This document shows positions 1 to 4,565 of a DNA stretch of 8,800 nucleotides, piece by piece (positions within the stretch are counted from its first letter, which is position 1; every line of letters begins with the position of its first letter). This stretch comes from an uncultured Bacteroidales bacterium (lineage in GTDB: Bacteria; Bacteroidota; Bacteroidia; Bacteroidales; F082). Location: positions 1-8,800 of the forward strand of contig CALBNP010000182.1 of assembly GCA_937896505.1 (NCBI GenBank), given 5' to 3'. Both the position numbers and the translations under genes were made by a program. Below the pieces are notes generated by a model, which did not search any database, had not been told where the DNA came from, and saw only the letters and a program-made list of their open reading frames with translations.

Positions 1-556
1 CTGCCCAGCCGCCAAACGAACCCAAATTGTACGGATCCGGATTAAGGTCATCGCTAAAGTAAGCGATACGGCAATTCGGAACATCAGTGTAGCAGAAGTT
101 GCTCACTGTATAACCGCTGTTGTTTTTATCGCAGCCTACCATCAGCGTGCTGTAGCCATCGTACTCGAAAGGAGTGTCCAAGTCGATGACAACCCAGCCT
201 GACGATGCCGGAATGTCGTAACTGCCTTGGTAGACGATGTCTTCAGGGGTTACCGTTTCCACGTCATAGGCACTGGCAAAATCAGTGCGGGAAACGTTCT
301 TCATGTAAAACACCACATCATTGTGGACAAACTGCGAACTGGTTACGTTATACGCAATACGCGTAATCGTTCCAGCCGTTCCAATTTCTGCTGCCGGATA
401 AAGGGTTTCCGAAAACGTGTAACCCCAAATGGAATTGTAAGGGCCAACACTCGAAGTGGTGGTTCCTGTTCCAATCTCGACAACATCCTGCGCATTAGCC
501 AAACCTGCGAAGCTCAGCAAGAGCGCCATCATCAGAGAAAAAATTCCTTTTTTCAT
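1..556 (-). CDS. Secreted/surface protein, N-terminal part (runs off left edge)
   Basis: The frame is open from an ATG at 556 to the window edge, giving 185 codons with no stop. Residues 1-22 form a clear Sec signal peptide: MKKG, a hydrophobic core (IFSLMMALLLSFAGL), then ANA|QD as the signal peptidase I site. The predicted mature protein starts with Gln, as is usual for exported Bacteroidota proteins. Residues 27-185 look like a beta-rich extracellular domain. They contain EIGTGTTTSS, WGYTFSETLYPAAEIG, a GTIT.IAYNV strand, VVFYMKNVSRTDF and DLDTPFEYDG. This pattern (IGTGT..., then YMKNVSRT, then LDTPFEYDG) resembles a domain I recall from large secreted Bacteroidota proteins that often carry fibronectin-III or type IX secretion C-terminal domains. 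The C-terminus lies outside the window, so sorting route and function cannot be stated. The gene is co-directional with the ribosomal cluster but separated from it by a terminator and about 380 nt. No gene name is assigned. Confidence 0.85.
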   Translation of the reverse strand, partial: MKKGIFSLMMALLLSFAGLANAQDVVEIGTGTTTSSVGPYNSIWGYTFSETLYPAAEIGTAGTITRIAYNVTSSQFVHNDVVFYMKNVSRTDFASAYDVETVTPEDIVYQGSYDIPASSGWVVIDLDTPFEYDGYSTLMVGCDKNNSGYTVSNFCYTDVPNCRIAYFSDDLNPDPYNLGSFGGWA

Positions 557-598
557 AGTGATTTTGAATTTGTTAAAATTAGGTTGATTAAAAAATTA

Positions 599-612
599 AA
601 TAAGTACTTATT
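599..612. repeat. 14-bp perfect palindrome AATAAGTACTTATT
   Basis: A perfect dyad 43-56 nt upstream of the secreted-protein start. Such a palindrome can be a dimeric-regulator site. The local DNA is AT-rich, so chance is a real alternative. Confidence 0.3.
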
Positions 613-620
613 ATTGAAAC

Positions 621-636
621 TGCAGCTTGCGCTGCA
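621..636 (-). other. Small hairpin with GCAA tetraloop in presumed 5' leader
   Basis: Read on the minus strand, TGCAGC-GCAA-GCTGCA is a perfect 6-bp stem closed by a GNRA-type tetraloop, 65-80 nt upstream of the start codon of the secreted-protein gene. If transcribed, it would be a stable leader hairpin. Its function is unknown. Confidence 0.4.
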
Positions 637-646
637 TGTGTCAATC

Positions 647-654
647 CAAAATAA
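647..654 (-). promoter_or_regulatory. Weak candidate -7 element for the secreted-protein gene
   Basis: On the minus strand the sequence TTATTTTG matches five of six fixed positions of the Bacteroidota -7 element TAnnTTTG. It lies about 90 nt upstream of the ATG at 556. The nearest upstream TTG (682-680) is 25 nt away, longer than the usual spacing of about 19-23. This is a tentative call; a different start point is quite possible. Confidence 0.2.
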
Positions 655-920
655 TGGCACGAGGTGGAAACGTTGTGCGCAACGTCTCTACGTACGGATG
701 CCATAAATGAAGAATGCCTCAAATGTTTATGATTTGACGTCATTAAAATTAAATATGTGTATGCATACAATACTCTTTATAGACTAACGAACTCGGTTCT
801 ACCCTTAGTCGGTTCAGTGCTATTTTTCGTTTGTGGACGTTTTTTCCACACATTATGATATAGGGGTCATTTTTAGGCGTTACGAAGGAAATAAGGCACC
901 CCGATTTCGCAAAAGTGACG

Positions 921-938
921 GTTTGTTTCGAGACAAAC
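921..938. repeat. Second inverted repeat directly after the rplQ terminator
   Basis: On the minus strand GTTTGT-CTCGAA-ACAAAC forms a 6-bp perfect stem that begins right after the T-run of the rplQ terminator. It may be a backup end structure or help trim the 3' end. It has no T-run of its own. Confidence 0.35.
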
Positions 939-971
939 AAAAAAGGACGACCCAAACGGATCGTCCTTTTT
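939..971 (-). terminator. Intrinsic terminator of the alpha operon (after rplQ)
   Basis: The minus-strand RNA forms a 14-bp stem between 971-958 and 953-940 with a 4-nt GTTT loop, followed by (and partly sharing) a run of six T at 944-939. The core is AAGGACGATCC/GGGTCGTCCTT, with one pair (960/951) that is G-U on the minus strand but C-A on the plus strand. That supports use in the leftward direction. It lies 25 nt after the rplQ stop, where the ribosomal cluster is expected to end. Confidence 0.9.
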
Positions 972-996
972 CAATGTTATGATGAAATAAAGGATA

Positions 997-1488
997 TTAT
1001 TCCTTAACTTCTTCTGCTGGTGTAGCTTCAACGGCAGGAGTTTCCTCAGCCTTTGGAGCGGCCTTCTTGCTGCTACGACGGGTTGTCTTAGCCTTGGCAG
1101 CCTTCTTTTCGGTGCCAGTGTAGACATCGTTGTAGTCGACAAGTTCCATCATGCACATTTCAGCGGCATCACCTTCACGGTTGAAAGGCATGCGGATGAT
1201 TCTGGTGTAACCACCAGGGCGGTTAGCAACCTTAGTGCTGACTTCGCGGAACAATTCGGTGACAGCAAATTTGTTTTGCAAGTAAGCAAAAACAAGACGG
1301 CGGTTAGCAGTGTTGTCTTCCTTTGAACGGGTGATCAGAGGTTCGACATACATTCTCAAAGCCTTAGCCTTAGCTGTAGTGGTTATGATACGTTTGTTAA
1401 GAATCAGCGATGAAGCCATGTTTGAAAGCATAGCCTTGCGGTGAGCGCTTTTTCTTCCCAAGTGATTGATTTTCTTATTGTGTCTCAT
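997..1488 (-). CDS. rplQ: 50S ribosomal protein L17
   Basis: L17 binds 23S rRNA domain III near the exit side of the large subunit. The 163-residue product begins MRHNKKINHLGRKSAHRKAML, the L17 family start, and retains IITTTAKAKALR and the GGYTRIIRM segment near residue 92. The core ends at about residue 126. Residues 127-163 are a low-complexity tail rich in Ala, Lys, Glu and Pro, first basic (EKKAAKAKTTRRSSKK) and then acidic (AEETPAVEATPAEE). E. coli L17 has 127 residues and no such tail; tails of this type occur in Bacteroidota. The gene starts 5 nt after the rpoA stop, so it is probably translationally coupled to it, and a strong terminator follows. Last gene of the cluster. Confidence 0.97.
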   Translation of the reverse strand: MRHNKKINHLGRKSAHRKAMLSNMASSLILNKRIITTTAKAKALRMYVEPLITRSKEDNTANRRLVFAYLQNKFAVTELFREVSTKVANRPGGYTRIIRMPFNREGDAAEMCMMELVDYNDVYTGTEKKAAKAKTTRRSSKKAAPKAEETPAVEATPAEEVKE

Positions 1489-1493
1489 CTTTC

Positions 1494-2486
1494 TTATTCC
1501 TTATCTAATTTATATTTGCTGACATTCATACCGAACTCGAGGCCACGGCTGCGGACCAGTTCTTCAAGTTCCGTGAGCGATTTCTTACCGAAATTGCGGA
1601 ATTTGAGGAGGTCGGCCTTGTTGAAGGCGACAAGTTCACCAAGCGTTTCAACTTCAGCAGCCTTCAGGCAGTTCAGTGCACGGACTGAGAGGTCCATGTC
1701 GACGAGCTTGGTCTTCAGCAGCTGACGCGTATGCAGAGAAGTTTCATCGAATTCTTCAGAGACTGTCTTTTCGTCCGGGACGAGGGTAATCTTTTCGTCG
1801 GAGAACAGCATGAAGTGGAAGATGAGAATCTTTGCAGCTTCTTTCAAAGCTTCTTTCGGGTGGATGGAACCATCGGTGTCGATTTCGATGACGAGCTTTT
1901 CGTAGTCAGTCTTTTGTTCAACACGCCAGTTTTCCACTCTGAAGCTCACGTTACGGATAGGTGTGAAAATGGAGTCGATAGCGATAGTATCGACAGCAGC
2001 GCCTAAAGTCTTGTTTTCGTCAGCAGGAACATAACCTCTGCCCTTGCCTATCGTGATTTCGACATTCAGTTTCACTGACGGGTCGAGATTGCAGATGACG
2101 AGTTCAGGATTGAGCACCTGGAAGTTGGCGAGGAACTTGTTGATGTCGCCAGCGACAAACTGTTCCTGACCGCTGATGGTGACGTTAATCTTTTCGTGGT
2201 TTTCGCCAGCGACGAGTTGCTTGAAACGGACTTGCTTGAAGTTCAAGACCATGTCGGCAACGTCTTCGATAACGCCATCAATGGAGGCGAACTCATGACT
2301 TACACCGTCGATGCGGATAGAGGTGATAGCGAAGCCTTCGAGTGAAGACAGCAGTATTCTCCTCAGCGCATTTCCAATGGTTATACCGAAACCTGGTTCC
2401 AGAGGTCTGAATTCAAAAACACCTTTGGTATCGGTGCTTTCAACCATGATAACCTCATCAGGTTTTTGAAACGCTAATATTGCCAT
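1494..2486 (-). CDS. rpoA: DNA-directed RNA polymerase subunit alpha
   Basis: RpoA dimerises to nucleate assembly of RNA polymerase, and its C-terminal domain contacts DNA and activators. The 330-residue product starts MAILAFQKPDEV, the usual Bacteroidota start. The frame can extend 11 codons upstream to a TTG at 2519, but that extension (LIFNLVNKEN) is unlike RpoA and the ATG at 2486 fits the family. Residues 1-235 form the N-terminal domain, with the dimer signature GNALRRILLSSLEG (38-51), KGRGYVPADEN (148-158), and EQKTDYEKL with DGSIHPKEAL (190-214). A linker (about 236-250) leads to the C-terminal domain, including LSVRALNCLK (266-275) and FRNFGKKSLTEL (296-307). The gene lies 33 nt after rpsD and 5 nt before rplQ, the standard alpha-operon context. 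Confidence 0.98.
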   Translation of the reverse strand: MAILAFQKPDEVIMVESTDTKGVFEFRPLEPGFGITIGNALRRILLSSLEGFAITSIRIDGVSHEFASIDGVIEDVADMVLNFKQVRFKQLVAGENHEKINVTISGQEQFVAGDINKFLANFQVLNPELVICNLDPSVKLNVEITIGKGRGYVPADENKTLGAAVDTIAIDSIFTPIRNVSFRVENWRVEQKTDYEKLVIEIDTDGSIHPKEALKEAAKILIFHFMLFSDEKITLVPDEKTVSEEFDETSLHTRQLLKTKLVDMDLSVRALNCLKAAEVETLGELVAFNKADLLKFRNFGKKSLTELEELVRSRGLEFGMNVSKYKLDKE

Positions 2487-2519
2487 ATTTTCTTTATTTA
2501 CCAGGTTAAAAATCAACAA

Positions 2520-3128
2520 TTACTTAGAATACAATTCGACGATGAGCTGTTCGTTGATATTTTCAGGAATTTCCTCACGGGTAGGATAATTCAAGAACTT
2601 ACCACACATCTTGGCAGCATCCCATTCAAGCCAAGCATGACTGCTTGTTGAACGGCCTTCAACTGAATTGGTAATGACTTCCAAGCTCTTAGATTTTTCA
2701 CGCACGCCAATGACATCACCAACCTTTGCGAGGTATGAAGGGATGCCCAGGATTTCACCATTGACGGTGATGTGGCGGTGGCTAACGAGCTGACGTGCAG
2801 CTGCACGGGTTGGAGCGATACCGAGACGGTAAACGAGGTTGTCGAGACGTGATTCCATAAGCTGCATCAGGATCAAACCTGTGACGCCTTCCTTACGTCT
2901 TGCCAATTCGAAGGTCTTGCGGAATTGCTTTTCCAGAACGCCGTATGTATATTTAGCCTTTTGCTTTTCCTTCAGCTGGGTGCCATATTCAGATACTTTC
3001 TTTCTTCTTGCAGCAGCGCCGTGCATCCCAGGAGGATAGTTTCTCTTTTCGAAGTACTTGTCTGAACCAAAGATAGGTTCACCGAACTTACGAGCTATTT
3101 TCGTTTTAGGACCTGTATATCTAGCCAT
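2520..3128 (-). CDS. rpsD: 30S ribosomal protein S4
   Basis: S4 is a primary 16S rRNA binder that starts assembly of the 30S body, and in enterobacteria it also represses its own operon. The 202-residue protein has the N-terminal S4 region (MARYTGPKTKIARKFGEPIF), then YPPGMHG (31-37), and a full S4 RNA-binding domain at about 92-147 (ESRLDNLVYRLG, ARQLVSHRHITVNG, VGDVIGVREKSK). The N-terminal zinc cysteines of some S4 proteins are absent; the only Cys is near residue 175, so this is the zinc-free form. The gene lies 27 nt after rpsK and 33 nt before rpoA. Whether S4 autoregulates here cannot be told from the sequence. Confidence 0.98.
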   Translation of the reverse strand: MARYTGPKTKIARKFGEPIFGSDKYFEKRNYPPGMHGAAARRKKVSEYGTQLKEKQKAKYTYGVLEKQFRKTFELARRKEGVTGLILMQLMESRLDNLVYRLGIAPTRAAARQLVSHRHITVNGEILGIPSYLAKVGDVIGVREKSKSLEVITNSVEGRSTSSHAWLEWDAAKMCGKFLNYPTREEIPENINEQLIVELYSK

Positions 3129-3155
3129 AATTCAAATTTTTTAATTGTTCAACTA

Positions 3156-3545
3156 TTATACTCTTCTACGTTTTGGAGGACGGCAACCGTTGTGTGGCAA
3201 TGGGGTGACGTCGATGATTTCGGTCACTTCAACGCCCATTGAGTGGATAGCACGGATTGCAGATTCACGTCCTGCACCAGGTCCCTTTACATAAACTTTA
3301 ACTTTACGTAATCCCAAGTCATAGGCAGTCTTGGCGCATTCTTCAGCGGCCATTTGTGCAGCGTATGGGGTGTTCTTCTTCGAACCCTTGAAACCCATCT
3401 TGCCGGCTGATGCCCAAGAGATGACTTGTCCTTCATTGTTAGTCAAAGAAATGATAATGTTATTGAAAGAAGCCTTCACGAAAGCCATGCCCGTAGCTTC
3501 AATCTTAACAACACGTTTCTTAGTTACTTTATTGGTCTTTGCCAT
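3156..3545 (-). CDS. rpsK: 30S ribosomal protein S11
   Basis: S11 lies on the 30S platform near the mRNA exit and pairs with S18 and S21. The 129-residue product has a basic N-terminus, the core ASFNNIIISLTN (25-36) and GKMGFKGSKKNTPYAAQ (48-64), and the signature VKGPGAGRESAIRAI (86-100) with the C-terminal NGCRPPKRRRV. Length and ends match the family. It follows rpsM by 48 nt, the longest gap within the infA-rplQ group. That gap contains an 11-nt direct repeat but no recognisable promoter or terminator. Confidence 0.98.
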   Translation of the reverse strand: MAKTNKVTKKRVVKIEATGMAFVKASFNNIIISLTNNEGQVISWASAGKMGFKGSKKNTPYAAQMAAEECAKTAYDLGLRKVKVYVKGPGAGRESAIRAIHSMGVEVTEIIDVTPLPHNGCRPPKRRRV

Positions 3546-3593
3546 TTTGTAATTTGTGATTTTGTAATTAAATATGATCCAACTACCTAACGA

Positions 3594-3971
3594 TTACTTA
3601 GTAGCTTTCTTCTTGTTTGCAACAGTCTTCTTGCGGCCCTTACGGGTACGTGCGTTGTTCTTGGTGCTTTGTCCGCGCACTGGCAGACCTGCACGATGAC
3701 GGACACCTCTGTAGCAACCGATATCCATCAAACGCTTAATGTTCATCTGAACTTCACCGCGAAGTTCACCTTCGGTCTTGTATTGTTCAGCAATAATGTT
3801 ACGAACAGTGTTCTGCTCTTCATCGGTCCAATCCTGAACCTTCTTTGAGGGTTCAACACCAGCCTTTGCCAAAATTTCCTTCGACAGGGATCTTCCAATA
3901 CCGAAAATGTAGGTTAAAGAGATTTCTCCGGCTTTGTTGCTCGGGATATCTACACCAGCGATTCTTGCCAT
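3594..3971 (-). CDS. rpsM: 30S ribosomal protein S13
   Basis: S13 sits in the 30S head, contacting the P-site tRNA and forming bridges with L5 of the large subunit. The 125-residue product starts MARIAGVDIPSNKAGEISLT, continues with YIFGIGRSLSKEIL, and carries the family signature RGVRHRAGLPVRGQ (88-101) before a very basic C-terminal tail (TRKGRKKTVANKKKATK) that reaches tRNA in the ribosome. Start and length fit. It follows rpmJ by 33 nt. Confidence 0.98.
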   Translation of the reverse strand: MARIAGVDIPSNKAGEISLTYIFGIGRSLSKEILAKAGVEPSKKVQDWTDEEQNTVRNIIAEQYKTEGELRGEVQMNIKRLMDIGCYRGVRHRAGLPVRGQSTKNNARTRKGRKKTVANKKKATK

Positions 3972-4004
3972 ATTCTATTACTTAAATTAATTGTTCTACC
4001 GAGA

Positions 4005-4121
4005 TTAACCCTGACGCTGATTCTCTTTAGGGTTCTTCTTGTTAATAACGTACACTCTGCCCTTACGCTTCACGATGATGCAATCAGCAGATCTTTTCTT
4101 TACAGATGCTTGAACTTTCAT
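4005..4121 (-). CDS. rpmJ: 50S ribosomal protein L36 (zinc-free form)
   Basis: L36 is a tiny 23S rRNA-binding protein added late in 50S assembly. I translated this frame by hand: ATG at 4121, stop TAA at 4007-4005, 38 residues. It begins MKVQASVKKRSADC and ends NKKNPKENQRQG, typical of L36 at both ends. The canonical zinc ligands C11, C14, C27 and H33 appear here as S11, C14, N27 and E33, so zinc binding is lost. This matches the Bacteroidota form that I recall. The gene lies 25 nt after infA and 33 nt before rpsM, its standard place. Confidence 0.95.
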   Translation of the reverse strand: MKVQASVKKRSADCIIVKRKGRVYVINKKNPKENQRQG

Positions 4122-4146
4122 ATCTATTTTTATTAGTTTGTTCCTG

Positions 4147-4368
4147 TTAACTCTTGTATCTGAACGTGATACGGCCTTTTGTCAAATCATAAGGAGACAT
4201 CTCGAGTTTGACCTTATCACCAGGCAAAATACGAATGTAATGCATGCGCATCTTGCCAGAAATGGTGGCGATAATCACCAAGCCATTCTCAAGCTCAACG
4301 CGAAACATGGCATTGCCCAATGCTTCGACCACAGTGCCTTCTTGTTCTATTGACATTTGTTTTACCAT
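4147..4368 (-). CDS. infA: Translation initiation factor IF-1
   Basis: IF-1 binds the 30S A site during initiation and assists IF-2 and IF-3. The 73-residue product is a single OB fold: MVKQMSIEQEGTVVEAL, MFRVELENG (21-29), SGKMRMHYIRILPGDKV (37-53) and DLTKGRITFR (61-70). The ATG at 4368 was chosen over the internal Met at residue 5 because MVKQ-x-x-IEQ aligns with the usual MAKQ/MAKE start. Oddity: the two histidines usual after ENG (ENGHxxxAHISGK; His29 and His34 in mature E. coli numbering) are Leu30 and Thr35 here. The gene opens the alpha part of the cluster and has its own promoter upstream. Confidence 0.97.
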   Translation of the reverse strand: MVKQMSIEQEGTVVEALGNAMFRVELENGLVIIATISGKMRMHYIRILPGDKVKLEMSPYDLTKGRITFRYKS

Positions 4369-4469
4369 ACCTTATTCTCTTTAATTTGAATTTGTTTTGA
4401 ACTAAACGAAAGTCTTTCAGTTACTTCCCTATAATTTATTTCTAATATCCACCTCTTAATTTCGGGCGG
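4369..4469 (-). promoter_or_regulatory. Leader (5' UTR) of the infA-rplQ unit
   Basis: This is the stretch between the -7 element and the infA ATG. With a start point a few nt after 4470, the leader is about 95-100 nt, long for a plain leader. It contains a short dyad GAAAG-A-CTTTC (about 4408-4418), and the rest is AT-rich. No Shine-Dalgarno site is well placed: the only AAGG is 1 nt before the ATG, too close. I recognise no known r-protein leader motif. Confidence 0.45.
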
Positions 4470-4499
4470 CAAAGATACAAATAAATTTGTTCTCCGCAA
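4470..4499 (-). promoter_or_regulatory. Canonical Bacteroidota promoter upstream of infA
   Basis: Read on the minus strand there is a TTG at 4499-4497, a 19-nt spacer, and TATCTTTG at 4477-4470. The latter is a perfect match to the Bacteroidota -7 consensus TAnnTTTG, and the spacing is that reported for the primary sigma factor of this phylum. It sits about 100 nt upstream of infA. The infA-rpmJ-rpsM-rpsK-rpsD-rpoA-rplQ group therefore probably has its own transcription start in addition to any readthrough from secY. Confidence 0.85.
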
Positions 4500-4502
4500 C
4501 AA

Positions 4503-4560
4503 AGTTCTTGGGAAATCCGCGATTATGCCATTTTTCGCACAACCGCGGACTTCCTGAACT
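4503..4560 (-). terminator. Long hairpin after secY; possible terminator or processing element
   Basis: Five nt after the secY stop the minus-strand RNA can form a continuous 18-bp stem: 4554-4537 pairs with 4528-4511, with an 8-nt loop GAAAAATG. An outer 5-bp stem AGTTC/GAACT (4560-4556 with 4507-4503) is separated by a 1x3 internal loop. Three pairs (4550/4515, 4543/4522, 4540/4525) are G-U on the minus strand and would be C-A mismatches on the plus strand, pointing to a leftward RNA structure. Only TTT follows before the promoter's TTG, so it is a poor classical intrinsic terminator. It could be a terminator of the spc unit, a 3'-end stabiliser, or a processing site. Confidence 0.5.
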
Positions 4561-4565
4561 GATTA

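Larger units (their letters stand above)
557..938. other. Gene-free region with small inverted repeats
   Basis: I see no convincing gene between the rplQ terminator and the secreted-protein start. Frames here are short, unlike any family I know, and lack typical composition. The stretch holds several dyads: 14-bp palindrome AATAAGTACTTATT (599-612), TGCAGC/GCTGCA (621-636), ACGTTG/CAACGT (670-685), GACTAA/TTAGTC (782-810) enclosing GAAC/GTTC (789-799), and TGTGGA/TCCACA (832-850). It is probably the 5' regulatory region and leader of the leftward gene. I find no full match to the Bacteroidota promoter consensus. Confidence 0.6.

Noticed and set aside
227..706. 159-codon plus-strand frame at the left
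   Set aside because: Overlaps the secreted-protein gene, whose signal peptide and domain are convincing; the plus-strand product looks like random sequence.
781..820. tRNA-like look of GGTTC-containing sequence
   Set aside because: The GGTTC motifs are not set in an acceptor, D-arm or anticodon cloverleaf; no tRNA can be folded.
588..955. Two short minus-strand frames (588-770 and 749-955) in the gene-free stretch
   Set aside because: They overlap the terminator or the presumed leader, resemble no family, and lack support for translation.
873..1142. Minus-strand frame overlapping the end of rplQ
   Set aside because: It is an out-of-frame reading of the L17 tail that runs through the terminator.
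2487..2519. Upstream TTG start for rpoA (11 extra codons)
   Set aside because: The extra residues are unlike RpoA N-termini, and the ATG at 2486 gives the family's MAILAFQKP start.
4503..4560. secY hairpin as a mobile-element or REP-type repeat
   Set aside because: There is only one copy in the window, no target duplication, and the G-U bias favours a local RNA structure.
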